From JABMPJ01 sp964345005 (lineage in GTDB: Bacteria; Verrucomicrobiota; Kiritimatiellia; UBA8416; JABMPJ01): a stretch of DNA of 64,000 nucleotides. Below are positions 25,351 to 35,017 of this stretch, piece after piece. The stretch covers positions 1-64,000 of the forward strand of contig CAYFPQ010000002.1 of the NCBI GenBank assembly GCA_964345005.1, in the 5' to 3' direction. A program made the position numbers and the translations under genes. The notes beneath the pieces were generated by a model that was given only the letters and a program-made list of their open reading frames with translations, was not told where the DNA came from and ran no database searches. Positions within the stretch are counted from its first letter, which is position 1; the number at the start of each line of letters is the position of its first letter.

Positions 25351-26209
25351 GCTGTTTCTCAAGAGACGCGGAAGCGTAGCCCCATTCCCACGCCCGACTG
25401 CTGTCGAGAAACGTATCCGCCGGACGCGCGGCGGCAAAGTCGAGATCGGCCCGTTCTACCGGCTGCAGGAGTGCGGTATCGAACCCCCCCACATCGCATA
25501 GCAGTTCTCCAAATTCGTAGCGCGACATGCGCTCCCTGCCGCCAAGGTGGATTACACCGCGCGCCTGACGTTCAATCACCATACGAAGTCCCTGTTGGGC
25601 TACGGTCGCTGCGACCGGCGCGCGGAATTCGTCGGTGAAGAGCTTGACCGGCTGCCCCGACTTCAAGCGCGCTATCCATTCCGGCAGGAAATTGTGAGCT
25701 GCGGGCCCTGCTGCCCCGAACATGAGCGGCATGCGGCAGACAGCGGCACTGGGATATGCAGCCAGGACCCGATTTTCGGCCTCAGCCTTTTGTCGGCCGT
25801 AGACATTGATGGGAGATGGCGGCGCCTGTTCGCTATAGGGCGAATGTTCTCCATCGAAGACCATGTCGGTTGAGGTGAACAGGAATCGTATCCGGCGCTT
25901 GGCACATTGGTGCGCCAGTTCAGCGGGTACTTCCGTGTTAGTACGTTGTGTTCCCTCGGGATCGGTTTCGCATGCGTTCAAATCCGTTGCCGCAGCGGTG
26001 TGAATAACGTGGCTTGGCCGGGTAATACGCAGAAGCTCGGCGATAGCGCCGGGCACAGTCAGGTTCTCGCGAATAAGTGGGAGACCGGGCAGCTCCGGGT
26101 CGTTACGGTTCGAACAGCCAACCCATTCCCAGCCGTCCCATCGCTCATGCAACAGGTTCCAGCCCAGGAACCCGCTCGCACCAGTAACCAGTATGCGGCC
26201 CTTGCTCAT
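25316..26209 (-). CDS. RmlD-like NAD(P)-dependent sugar-nucleotide reductase/epimerase
   Basis: About 297 residues with an N-terminal Rossmann motif (VTGASGFLG), a TSTDMVFDG strand and the catalytic YGRQKAEAE (YxxxK). This matches the dTDP-4-dehydrorhamnose reductase branch of the extended SDR family. The ATG at 26209 (MSKGRILVTG) is preferred over an upstream in-frame start 13 codons earlier, because it directly precedes the Rossmann fold. No other rhamnose genes are nearby, so the exact substrate is open. Confidence 0.75.
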   Translation of the reverse strand: MSKGRILVTGASGFLGWNLLHERWDGWEWVGCSNRNDPELPGLPLIRENLTVPGAIAELLRITRPSHVIHTAAATDLNACETDPEGTQRTNTEVPAELAHQCAKRRIRFLFTSTDMVFDGEHSPYSEQAPPSPINVYGRQKAEAENRVLAAYPSAAVCRMPLMFGAAGPAAHNFLPEWIARLKSGQPVKLFTDEFRAPVAATVAQQGLRMVIERQARGVIHLGGRERMSRYEFGELLCDVGGFDTALLQPVERADLDFAAARPADTFLDSSRAWEWGYASASLEKQLRTVKEEGRIS

Positions 26210-26245
26210 GAGGAGACCTTCTCTATTTGTCCGCCTGTCGTCAAG

Positions 26246-26315
26246 CACGGCTCGCTCGGAGAGCTCGCCCTACCTCATCCACGGTAGGTAGGGCGAGCTC
26301 TCCGGGCGAGCCGTG
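26246..26315. repeat. Palindromic repeat, copy 1
   Basis: Arms of 29 bases (26246-26274 and 26287-26315) match at 28 positions around a 12-base loop. It lies between two divergent genes, so it is not a terminator. A related palindrome is at 54478-54558, which indicates a dispersed REP- or MITE-like family. Confidence 0.75.
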
Positions 26316-26390
26316 TCGGTTATGATTTCATAGTTGAGCGTAGCGCACTCGATGATCAATACTGCGCCAAGCGAGACAGAAAGGATACCC

Positions 26391-26912
26391 ATGAGTGCTG
26401 AACAGATTCAAAATGCGATCCGCGACATTCCCGATTTTCCGAAGCCGGGCATTATCTTCAAAGACATCACACCGATTCTGAAAGATCCGGCGCTCTTCAA
26501 AGCGACGAACGACATTCTGGCTGAGCAAGTCAAGGCTGCCGGGGCGACAAAGCTGGCGGCGATCGACGCGCGCGGCTTCCTGTTCGCGGGCGCGTTGTCC
26601 GAGCGCCTCGATATCGGTCTTGTGCCGATCCGCAAACAAGGCAAGCTGCCCTACAAGACGTTTGAGGAAACTTACGAGCTGGAGTACGGCAGTGCCACAC
26701 TGGCCGTACATCAGGATGCCTTCGACGCCGGGGAGCGTGTCGTAATTGTCGATGACCTGCTCGCCACGGGTGGCACGGCACAGGCCACAGCCAAGCTGGT
26801 CGAGCAGTGCGGGGCCACGGTGGCAGCCATCCTCTTCGTTGTTGAACTGGCCTTCCTCAACGGTCGCGAAAAGCTGGCAGACTACACGGTTTTCGCCCCG
26901 GTGGTGTATTGA
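26391..26912 (+). CDS. apt: Adenine phosphoribosyltransferase
   Basis: 173 residues, normal for the family. It has IRDIPDFPKPGIIFKDITP at the N-terminus, IDARGFLFAG, and the PRPP-binding VVIVDDLLATGGTA near residue 118. It converts adenine and PRPP to AMP in purine salvage. The start at 26391 has AAAGGA about seven bases upstream; longer in-frame starts lack a site. The divergent reductase gene and the palindromic repeat lie upstream. Confidence 0.95.
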   Translation: MSAEQIQNAIRDIPDFPKPGIIFKDITPILKDPALFKATNDILAEQVKAAGATKLAAIDARGFLFAGALSERLDIGLVPIRKQGKLPYKTFEETYELEYGSATLAVHQDAFDAGERVVIVDDLLATGGTAQATAKLVEQCGATVAAILFVVELAFLNGREKLADYTVFAPVVY

Positions 26913-26974
26913 CGGGCACAGAATCCTGACAATTCTCACCTGTTGCACTACTGGTGTTTCTGAGACAATGAAGC

Positions 26975-29900
26975 GTGAAAGAACGGCGGTCAGTTTGGCT
27001 TGGCTTCGGCGCGGTTGCCACACTTCTGCTCCTGCTGGCGACTTCCAGTCATCGGTCGGCGCATACAGTGCGCGGCAACCGACAACCTGTCGGCTCAACG
27101 TCTACCATATTGCCGATGGCTGTTGCCGCATCGCCATCTACCATTCCGCCGCCCCCTTCCCCCGTCTCGCTGCCTCCCGCGCCATACGAGGATGTGCGCG
27201 TACTGGCCCAGCGGGAGGGCAAGCCCGATGCCGATGGTGTTTCGACAAGGACGAGGCTCCTGGAAACGGATGGCAAGTATCCGTTCGTTCGGGTCGAAGA
27301 GACGCGGCGGCATGACAGAGCGACGGGTAAGACCTTCACGCTATGGCGCGTCGCAATGGTGGCAGATCACATCCTGGTGCGGCTCCACCGGGACGCCACG
27401 GAGGCAGACCTTGATGAGCTGAACCGGCAGTTCGATGCGACAATCCGGCGGCGGCTGAAACGCGAGGACCATTACCTGGTCGCTTTCTCAACCTTTGACC
27501 TGCAGACCGTCCCGCGGCGCGTGCGGGACTATCGTGCCTCGCCCTGGGTGACCGAAGTCGCAGAGCCAGACTACCTGGTGGAGCTGGTTGACACGGTTCC
27601 CGACGATCCGCGTTACGCGGAGCTGTGGGGGCTTTCAAAGATCCGCTGTCCGGAGGCGTGGGATATCGAAACAGGAAACGGATCGGTTGTCGTTGGCGTA
27701 ATTGACTCGGGCGTGGATACCAATCATGAGGACCTGGTTTCGAATCTCTGGGTTAACCCGTGGGAGAACCCGACCAACGGGATTGACGACGACGCCAACG
27801 GTTACATCGACGACGTACACGGTTGGGATTTTGGAAACGATGATGCCAGCGTGCTTGGACCTTCCACCCACGGAACCCACGTGGCGGGGACGGTTGCGGC
27901 GGCAGGCAACAACAGCACCGGTGTAGTTGGGGTGTCGTGGAACTCATTGGTGATGGTGCTGAAGATGTTTTCCGATGGTGGATCGGGCGCCACCAGTGAT
28001 GCCATCGATGCCCTCGACTACGTAATCACCATGCGTGGCCGCGGTGTGCCGATCCGCTTGACCAACAATAGTTGGGGCGGCGGCGGGTATTCATCGCTGC
28101 TCGAGAACGCGATTGAGGACACGGGCGATGTGGGCATGCTCTTTGTGGCCGCGGCTGGCAACTACGCTCTGAACAATGACGTGTATCCATTCTACCCGGC
28201 GTCATACGACTCCAGCAATATTCTTGCCGTAGCGGCGTCGACGAGTTCCGACAGACTGACGAGCTTCTCGCACTATGGCGCCAGTAGTGTCGACCTGGCA
28301 GCCCCCGGCATCAACATTCTGAGCACCATCCCCGGTGGCTATGGCAACAAGAGCGGGACATCGATGGCTTCGCCACACGTAGCAGGTGCCTGTGCGTTGC
28401 TGTGGGAGGCCTATCCCGAAGCGACCTGGGAACAGGTGCGCGACTTCGTCATGACCAGCGTGAAGACGGACGCTTACCTGTTGGGCCGAATGGTGAGCGG
28501 GGGACGTCTGGACATGGCGGCTGCCATACAGGCCACGGACCCCGTCATCAACCACGTGCCTTTGGAGAACACCACCAACACGATGCATGCCTATGTGGTC
28601 GAGGCCGCGATCGGGCCTACCAATCTGCTGGTGATGGACTCGGTTAACCTTCACTGGAACACAAGCGGCAGTTCCGGTTCGTATATGACCTTGCCGATGC
28701 TCCCGGTAAGCAATGGTTTATTCCGGGCATCGATTCCGGCCCAGCCGTTGGGGGGACATATCTACTACTATATCACTGCGGAGAGCTCCGCCGGTCTGGG
28801 TTCAGTTCACCCGGTGACAGCACCATCCACACCACATCATTTTCAGGTTGTCGATTCGGTTGTGCTCTGGGTCTCCGGAAGGCCCGGGCAGCCCGGCGAG
28901 GTGGTGCCCGATTACGGCGTCCACCAGTTGCCGCGAGGTATTACCGTGCATGCGGAAGCCGATCGGTTCAGCGAAGAAACTGCGGAATCCCGTTACGAGT
29001 GCGTGGGATGGGCGGCACGCGGTAGCGCACCTTCGAACGGGGTAACGAACCGTGTGGACTTCGCACTGAGTGACGATACGGCATTAAGCTGGGCGTGGGA
29101 GTTGCAGTACAGTCTAACCCACTCGACCGTGCCGCCCGGAGCAGTGGATACGGTTACCTGGTGGGAGGCCGACACGGAGGGACAAACCGAAACGGCCCCG
29201 GATCCGGTTATCATCGGTGCGCATGAATATCGGTTCGTGGAATGGCGCATCGATAATTCGCGCTGGCCGAATGCCACCAACGAGGCAAGCAATCCGGCGA
29301 CCTCGGTAGTCATGAGTATGGGGCGACAGGCAGTGGCCGTTTATCTGCGAGCCAATGAAGACCGTGACGGAGACGGACTGCCGGACTGGTGGGAACGCCG
29401 GCAGTTCGGAGATCTGACGCCGACAATTGAGGATGATCCGGATAGCGCCGGGCTTCACCACGCGCCATTGAGCGTACAGCTCTTCATGGTGCCCGATTCG
29501 CTCTCTAACGTAGTTGTGTCGCTCTCGAACACGGGTGCGACGGGGATCAACTGGAGTGCGGTTTCAGGTTGGATGGACGGCGTGGAAGCGGGACCCAACG
29601 GTGTACTTCATCGTGGCGTCAACGATCTCTGGCATATTTCAACCAATCGCGCCTACACGGGTACTCACGCGTGGTACTGCGGCGATCCGGATCTGACAAT
29701 GTACTTGGATCAAGTCGACGCCTCACTCGAACTCCCGCCGGTGTTTCCTGTCGACGGTGCCCTTTTCACCTTCAGGTACTGGGCCGACATCGAGTACGAC
29801 ACAAGCCGGAACGACGATCACTACTGGGATGGTGGGATCGTCGAGATATCGACTAATGGCGGGGCCTCGTTCGCTCAGATCGATCCCATAGGCGGATACC

Positions 29901-30547
29901 CTCATCGCATCACGCCGAACGACCAGTCACCTTTTCCTTACGATACGCCATGTTTTGGTGGTGACGGTGTTAGTTGGGAGGAAGCAACGTTTGACCTCTC
30001 CGCCTATGCCGGTCACGTAGCTCACCTGCGGATTCGTTTCGGTTCGGATTGGGCTGTCACGGAGGAAGGGTGGTACATCGATGACATCGCGATGATCTTC
30101 CCGGCGCCGATGGCCGGATGGCTTGGCATTCAGCCGGATAGCGGAAGCCTGGCTCCCGGTGAGAACAATACAATAACTGTTCGGGTCGACACGGCCGGCA
30201 TGCCAACCGCCAGCTTGCCCGGGATGGTACGTATTGCGACGGACGATCCTTTACAGCCTTTCAACACGATGGATGTGGTGCTCTCCGTGCAGGCAGCTTC
30301 AGATCTAACGTTTCTTGCCGCTGCCAGCAGCAGTAGCTCTGCCACGGGCGCGGTCATCGTGTTCGAGTGGCTTGGGTATGACGATCGCTTCTATACGCTC
30401 CACGAGCGCAGGTCACTGGTTGACGCAGCAGAAGCGTGGACGGTCGTGGAAGAAGCATCGAACCTTCCCGGAGTAGCCGGAACCATGTCGTATACAGTAG
30501 ACGTTGAGCAGGTCGAACAGCGATTCTACCGGCTCTCTGCGCACTAA
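26975..30547 (+). CDS. Large secreted subtilase with C-terminal adhesion-like modules
   Basis: 1190 residues from a GTG start. A signal helix (~11-25) and a fervidolysin-like prodomain (~120-200) lead into an S8 domain with Asp244 (VIDSGVD), His299 (HGTHVAG) and Ser463 (GTSMASPHVAG). After it come a beta domain, a region resembling bacterial Ig-like repeats (~620-790), a DRDGDGLPDWWERRQFGD linker near 800, a carbohydrate-binding-like jelly roll with WYIDDI (~860-1050) and a tail ending RFYRLSAH. It is exported and probably held at the surface or released to digest protein. The omptin-like gene follows 74 bases later on the same strand. Confidence 0.88.
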   Translation: MKERRSVWLGFGAVATLLLLLATSSHRSAHTVRGNRQPVGSTSTILPMAVAASPSTIPPPPSPVSLPPAPYEDVRVLAQREGKPDADGVSTRTRLLETDGKYPFVRVEETRRHDRATGKTFTLWRVAMVADHILVRLHRDATEADLDELNRQFDATIRRRLKREDHYLVAFSTFDLQTVPRRVRDYRASPWVTEVAEPDYLVELVDTVPDDPRYAELWGLSKIRCPEAWDIETGNGSVVVGVIDSGVDTNHEDLVSNLWVNPWENPTNGIDDDANGYIDDVHGWDFGNDDASVLGPSTHGTHVAGTVAAAGNNSTGVVGVSWNSLVMVLKMFSDGGSGATSDAIDALDYVITMRGRGVPIRLTNNSWGGGGYSSLLENAIEDTGDVGMLFVAAAGNYALNNDVYPFYPASYDSSNILAVAASTSSDRLTSFSHYGASSVDLAAPGINILSTIPGGYGNKSGTSMASPHVAGACALLWEAYPEATWEQVRDFVMTSVKTDAYLLGRMVSGGRLDMAAAIQATDPVINHVPLENTTNTMHAYVVEAAIGPTNLLVMDSVNLHWNTSGSSGSYMTLPMLPVSNGLFRASIPAQPLGGHIYYYITAESSAGLGSVHPVTAPSTPHHFQVVDSVVLWVSGRPGQPGEVVPDYGVHQLPRGITVHAEADRFSEETAESRYECVGWAARGSAPSNGVTNRVDFALSDDTALSWAWELQYSLTHSTVPPGAVDTVTWWEADTEGQTETAPDPVIIGAHEYRFVEWRIDNSRWPNATNEASNPATSVVMSMGRQAVAVYLRANEDRDGDGLPDWWERRQFGDLTPTIEDDPDSAGLHHAPLSVQLFMVPDSLSNVVVSLSNTGATGINWSAVSGWMDGVEAGPNGVLHRGVNDLWHISTNRAYTGTHAWYCGDPDLTMYLDQVDASLELPPVFPVDGALFTFRYWADIEYDTSRNDDHYWDGGIVEISTNGGASFAQIDPIGGYPHRITPNDQSPFPYDTPCFGGDGVSWEEATFDLSAYAGHVAHLRIRFGSDWAVTEEGWYIDDIAMIFPAPMAGWLGIQPDSGSLAPGENNTITVRVDTAGMPTASLPGMVRIATDDPLQPFNTMDVVLSVQAASDLTFLAAASSSSSATGAVIVFEWLGYDDRFYTLHERRSLVDAAEAWTVVEEASNLPGVAGTMSYTVDVEQVEQRFYRLSAH

Positions 30548-30621
30548 CCTCTTCTGAAATGGACTTGCAAAACATCTGTAATCGGCACAGATTGGGCCAA
30601 CCCCGAAACTAAGGAGGTCGC

Positions 30622-31611
30622 ATGTCCCACACGTCGAAACGTCAGTTCCTGGTTGCCTCGGTAGTTATCCTTGCCCTGTCAACGTCTCCTCTTATTGCTC
30701 TTCACGCCAACGAGGGTGCAGAACTGCCGCTGCCCGATGCGGGTGGCATGCAGTTCTCCATTAAGGGCTCAATTCTTGCTGTCAGCGGGGAAGCGCGGGA
30801 GCTTGTCTATGCCGGCACGGGACAGGCTGATGTTCCTCCAGATTACAAGGTTTCTGAGTTGATCTGGGACATCAAGTCACTAGTGATGGCCGGCGGGACG
30901 GTCTCGGCGCAACTCAGCGAAGAACTCCGTGTGAACGCCGGTGCCTGGATGGGGCTGAACGAGGGTAGCGGCGGAATGGAGGATTACGACTGGCTCGATC
31001 CGACGAGGAGCGACTGGACCCATTTCTCAGAGAGCGATGTGGACATTGAAGCCGCTTACAGCATCGATATCAATGCCACGCTCGAGCTTATCGAACTGGG
31101 ACCATTCATGGTGAGCGGCGTCCTCGGCTACAAACACGATTTCTGGGAGTGGAGTGATTTTGGCGGAACATACATCTACTCAACCTTCGGTTTCCGAGAT
31201 GACCGGGGCTCCTTCGAGGGCGAAAATGGGATCGATTATGAGCAGACATTCGACATCCCGTACTTCGGCGTTCAGATCGCCACGGAAGGGGCGTCAGTAC
31301 GTGCTTCAGGCTACCTCCTGTATAGTCCGTTCGTAGTGGCCGAGGACCGGGACCACCATATTCTGCGCGACCTCTACTTCAGGGAAGAGTTTGACGGTGG
31401 CGACTACATCGCTGCTGGGGGGGATATAACGTTCGATCTGAGCGATGCCATCTTCATTTCCGGGTCAGTGGATGTACAGGTCATTCCGGAGTTCACTGGC
31501 GATGCTTACGTTCGCGAAGGTAGAGATGGCACGTGGGGCAAAGTCAAGGACGGTGGTGGCATCGAGAATACGGTTGCGGCCGTTGCGGTGTCGGCCGGCA
31601 TTCGCCTGTAG
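30622..31611 (+). CDS. Omptin-family outer-membrane protease
   Basis: 329 residues with a signal peptide (~1-29). The barrel carries omptin marks: YKVSELIWD early, the Asp pair Asp121 and Asp123 in EDYDWLDPTRSDWTH (equivalent to Asp83/Asp85 of OmpT), EDRDHHILRDLYFR in the later part (Asp-His pair like Asp210/His212) and GGGIENTVAAVAVSAGIRL at the C-terminus. Omptins cleave at basic residues on the cell surface and need LPS. They are best known from enterobacteria, so one in this lineage is notable. AAGGAGG precedes the ATG. Confidence 0.75.
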   Translation: MSHTSKRQFLVASVVILALSTSPLIALHANEGAELPLPDAGGMQFSIKGSILAVSGEARELVYAGTGQADVPPDYKVSELIWDIKSLVMAGGTVSAQLSEELRVNAGAWMGLNEGSGGMEDYDWLDPTRSDWTHFSESDVDIEAAYSIDINATLELIELGPFMVSGVLGYKHDFWEWSDFGGTYIYSTFGFRDDRGSFEGENGIDYEQTFDIPYFGVQIATEGASVRASGYLLYSPFVVAEDRDHHILRDLYFREEFDGGDYIAAGGDITFDLSDAIFISGSVDVQVIPEFTGDAYVREGRDGTWGKVKDGGGIENTVAAVAVSAGIRL

Positions 31612-31631
31612 TAGACTGAACGGGAGCCCGT

Positions 31632-33128
31632 ATGAACGGCGACATATTGATAGGCACGATGTTGGCGGTGGTGGCGTTCGCCGTCCTCAGTGGCACGCTG
31701 TTCTTGCTCAAACGACTCAAGGTGATCGCCCGGTTCCGCGGGCCGCTCAATATTCTGTTCCTGGTGGGGTCCATATCGGTCTTTATCAGGCCCAATCTGG
31801 ATCCGGGGCATGTCAAGGTTCTGGATGCGCTTCTCTTCTCCACGTTCGCCTACATAGGTGTCCGGTTGGCGGACATCATTCTATTTGATGTTCTGGTGCA
31901 CAGCCGCCGCCGCGGGTTGCCTGTTCCCGTGGTGCTCCGTGTGGCATTCCGATGGTTTCTGCTGTCGATTGCGTTGTTCGTTATTGGCCGGACGTCGTTT
32001 CCGAATGCCGATCTTACCGGGCTCGGAGTTTCTGCCGGTCTTCTGGGTATTATTCTGGGTTATGCCTCTCAGGATACGCTGGGCAATCTCATTGCCGGAT
32101 TGGCGCTGACCAGTGAGCGCCCGTTTTCGATCGGCGACTGGGTGCGAATCGGCGATTTCGTCGGGCGTGTCGCCGACATGACCTGGCGGGCCACGCGTCT
32201 GCAGACCAAGATGCTCGATTACATCATTATCCCCAACTCCACCATTGCGCGTGAATACATTGTCAACTACTCACGCCCAACACAGAGCCACGGTTTCACC
32301 CAGGAAATCGGTGTGAACTACGGTGTGCCGCCGAACAAGGTGCGCCGATCGATCCTCCGTGCGTGTAACGCGGTTCCGGAGATTCTCAATGATCCCGCGC
32401 CGCTGGTCTGGTTGCACAACTACGGCGATTTCTCGATCGATTACACCGTCAAGTTCTTCATCCGAGATTTTGCCCGATTGGAGCAGATCCAGAGCGATAT
32501 GATGGACTGCGTCTGGTACGAGTTCAAGCGCGAGGACATCGTGATACCGTTCCCGATCCGCGACGTTCGCCCCATGAACGACGTTGAGGCCAAGGCTGAA
32601 CGCGACCGTGCCGCAGCGGTGGAAGCGGCAAAGGAACTCCTCGGCGAGATTCCGATCTTCAGCCATCTCTCCCAGGAGGAGCGGGACAGGGTCGCGGAGA
32701 GCATGGAAGAGAGGATCTACGGTGCGGGTGAGGCCCTGGTTTGCAAAGGCGATGCGGGTAACACCTTCTACGTTATTCTCGAGGGAAGCACATCTGTACA
32801 CCTCGGGCCGGAACCGCGATCGGCGCAAGTCGCTGTACTCAAGCGAGGCGACTACTTCGGCGAGATGTCTCTGCTCACGGGCGAGCCCCGGAGCGCAACG
32901 GTTGTGGCGGTCAACGACTGTCGCCTGCTGGAGCTGTCACACGTGGTTCTGCAGAGGCTGCTTAAGGAGAAAAAAAGCCTGGCGGAGGATTTTGCCAAGG
33001 CGCTCAGGGAGCGCGCCGGCGAACTTGCCAAGGTGCAGAAGTCGGCCGACGACGAGAGCAGCAAGCGCGTCGATGAACCCAGCGAGAGAGCGCTGCTCAA
33101 CAAGATCTGGGACTTCTTCGGGATCTAA
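31632..33128 (+). CDS. MscS-family mechanosensitive channel with C-terminal cyclic-nucleotide-binding domain
   Basis: 498 residues. Four or five membrane segments (~5-150) lead to the MscS pore helix GVSAGLLGIILGYASQDTLGNLIAGL. The beta and alpha-beta vestibule follows to ~320. A cyclic-nucleotide-binding domain (~345-460) has FGEMSLLTGEPRSATVVA, the phosphate-binding cassette with its Arg. Such bCNG channels are gated by cyclic nucleotides and mostly respond poorly to tension. It starts 21 bases after the omptin gene and may be co-transcribed. Confidence 0.9.
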   Translation: MNGDILIGTMLAVVAFAVLSGTLFLLKRLKVIARFRGPLNILFLVGSISVFIRPNLDPGHVKVLDALLFSTFAYIGVRLADIILFDVLVHSRRRGLPVPVVLRVAFRWFLLSIALFVIGRTSFPNADLTGLGVSAGLLGIILGYASQDTLGNLIAGLALTSERPFSIGDWVRIGDFVGRVADMTWRATRLQTKMLDYIIIPNSTIAREYIVNYSRPTQSHGFTQEIGVNYGVPPNKVRRSILRACNAVPEILNDPAPLVWLHNYGDFSIDYTVKFFIRDFARLEQIQSDMMDCVWYEFKREDIVIPFPIRDVRPMNDVEAKAERDRAAAVEAAKELLGEIPIFSHLSQEERDRVAESMEERIYGAGEALVCKGDAGNTFYVILEGSTSVHLGPEPRSAQVAVLKRGDYFGEMSLLTGEPRSATVVAVNDCRLLELSHVVLQRLLKEKKSLAEDFAKALRERAGELAKVQKSADDESSKRVDEPSERALLNKIWDFFGI

Positions 33129-33136
33129 GAAGAGAA

Positions 33137-33225
33137 GCCGCAAGGGAACGCAGAGAACTCAAGAGAGTAGAACCATTCACTGCCCTTCTCTGAGCTCCTT
33201 GTGTTCTTTCGCGGTTAAGCTCCCG
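33137..33225. repeat. Pair of short dispersed repeats in a convergent gap
   Basis: A GCCGCAAGG..GAACGCAGAGAAC-type unit on the plus strand faces a related ACCGCGAAAGAACACAAGG-type unit on the minus strand. A third copy starts near 57466. They lie between convergent genes and may fold together. Confidence 0.4.
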
Positions 33226-34498
33226 TCTTCCGCCGCTTTCTTGCCGCGAATTCGGGCGCTTCACGCATGCAGGTTCCCAGCAGACTCATCGACTTGCGCA
33301 TGAGCTTCAGCGTTTCGGGTTTCAGCTCCATCGGCTCGGCTCCCACGTCGTCCCAGCCTGTGCGCGCGAGGTCGTCCGCCGCAATCTCGAGTTGTTCCCA
33401 GTTGTGGAAAAGCCGACCCCATTCGCTGTGCAGGATATCGTGTACCAGCTTCTGGTGAGCCGGATACCAGAAGGTATCGTGATACAGCACGCTGGCCATG
33501 TAGGCCCACGGAGCCAGGATGGTCTTCAAGGTCCACTCGATCGGTTTCTTGAGCGGTCCCCAGTAGATGCTGTGCTGCATCCGGCTGGCGAATGTCATCT
33601 TCTTGAACGGGCCTACGAAGTTCCAATTTTCATTCGCAACTTCTGTATCGCCCACGAACTCGATGTCGCGCACATCGCCACAGCCGAGGCCCAGCTCGTG
33701 GGCCAGGCGGATAAACTTGATGTCCTTGAGCGGATCGAAACCCATGAGTTTGGCCGCGACAGCATCGATCGCCACCTGGTCGGACGAAGCCAGCAGAACG
33801 TTCTTCACGTGTGGGACCATGCAGCGGGGACCGGGGCCGTCGCCCGCGAACGTTCCATCCATCACGGCGAAGAGACCACTGTGGATCTTCTTCTGAATCA
33901 TCAGCAGATCCACGAGTGTCTCGTGAATCACCGGGTGGGTCCAGTGGCGGCGCTCATTGAGCAGGCCTCCGAATGCATTCTTCATCGCACCGGTGGTCGT
34001 CGTGAAGACGTGGGTCTTGATTGTCGGCAGGTGGATGATGTTCGAGCCGATGAACTTCTTCGGAATCATGAAGCCATCTTTGTAGACATCGTTCAGACAG
34101 AGGAACTTGTCGGCCAGATCCCCCACGGCGTCACGCACATTGATCCACTCCTCGCCCTCGTACAGGTGGACGTTACGCAGGCCGTGGTTGCGGATGACGT
34201 TGATTTGCTTGTTTTGCTCTTCGCCGAAGTGGGCATCGATAACGACGGTGCGGTTGTGGCAGCCATGGATGAGGTCGGTGTCGTAACCATCACGCTTCAT
34301 GGCGCGGATGACGCCGTCGAGCTGCCAGGGCGTTGTGGAAGAAGCCGGCATGAAGAAATGCCAGCTAATATTGATCTTGAGAGCGGTGTCCTTCTCTTTC
34401 GGTAGCGCCTCCTGGTAATCGGCGAGATTCATCAGGCGGTGCGTGTCTTCGAGGACCGTTGCCGGCGAGGTGCGTAAGATAGCTACTTTCGATTTCAT
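33215..34498 (-). CDS. DUF362 domain-containing protein
   Basis: 427 residues. The DUF362 pattern is visible: KINISWHFFMPASSTTPWQLDGVIRAM early, then IIHLPTIKTHVFTTTTGAMKN and LLASSDQVAIDAVAAKLMGFDP. Many DUF362 proteins carry ferredoxin clusters, but no CXXCXXC array is present here, so this is the non-ferredoxin form. No function is established for this type. It ends in a convergent gap with the MscS gene. Confidence 0.75.
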   Translation of the reverse strand: MKSKVAILRTSPATVLEDTHRLMNLADYQEALPKEKDTALKINISWHFFMPASSTTPWQLDGVIRAMKRDGYDTDLIHGCHNRTVVIDAHFGEEQNKQINVIRNHGLRNVHLYEGEEWINVRDAVGDLADKFLCLNDVYKDGFMIPKKFIGSNIIHLPTIKTHVFTTTTGAMKNAFGGLLNERRHWTHPVIHETLVDLLMIQKKIHSGLFAVMDGTFAGDGPGPRCMVPHVKNVLLASSDQVAIDAVAAKLMGFDPLKDIKFIRLAHELGLGCGDVRDIEFVGDTEVANENWNFVGPFKKMTFASRMQHSIYWGPLKKPIEWTLKTILAPWAYMASVLYHDTFWYPAHQKLVHDILHSEWGRLFHNWEQLEIAADDLARTGWDDVGAEPMELKPETLKLMRKSMSLLGTCMREAPEFAARKRRKTGA

Positions 34499-34552
34499 AC
34501 CGCTAATGATAACACGCAGCCCATGGAGGGCAACCCTCTACAAAGGAAACGA

Positions 34553-34574
34553 CCGCAGGGCAGATGCCCTGCGG
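34553..34574 (-). terminator. Terminator hairpin downstream of the HU gene
   Basis: Ten-base arms CCGCAGGGCA and TGCCCTGCGG, followed on the minus strand by a short T-containing stretch (TCGTTTCC). It lies 25 bases after the HU stop. Confidence 0.6.
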
Positions 34575-34598
34575 CCGTCTCTTCGTCTTTCGATCTGC

Positions 34599-34889
34599 TT
34601 ACTTCTTGGCGGGAAGCACAGCATCCTTGGCGGCCTTGGCGATGCGGAACTTCAGAACCGTCTTCGCCGGAATCTTGATGCTTTCACCCGTGGCCGGGTT
34701 ACGACCCATGCGCGCCTTGCGACGGACCTTCACGAGCTTGCCGATGCCGGGAATGGTGAACCCGTCCTTGGCGCTCTTGTAGGCCAATGCGGCGAGGCTC
34801 TCCAGGAACTCCTTGGCCTGCTTCTTCGTCAGGTCGTTCTGGTCGGCGAGCTTTGCGATGATCTGGGTCTTGGTCAGGGCTTTTGCCAT
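34599..34889 (-). CDS. HU/IHF-family DNA-binding protein
   Basis: 96 residues from MAKALTKTQ. The HU fold is clear: N-terminal helices with KKQAKEFLE, IPGIGKLVKVRRKARMGRNPATGE for the DNA-binding arm and KFRIAKAAKDAV at the end. It bends and compacts DNA. A longer frame upstream is rejected because this ATG has GAGGACTAAC before it and matches family length. Confidence 0.93.
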   Translation of the reverse strand: MAKALTKTQIIAKLADQNDLTKKQAKEFLESLAALAYKSAKDGFTIPGIGKLVKVRRKARMGRNPATGESIKIPAKTVLKFRIAKAAKDAVLPAKK

Positions 34890-35017
34890 AACGTTAGTCC
34901 TCTGTTGTTGGTTAATGATTTGGCCGTGCCTCTCTGGCACTTCGGGCAAACTACGCGAAACGATTGGACCATTGCAACCAGAATGTCCTGTAAAGACAGG
35001 GCTTTTTTCGCGGTTGA

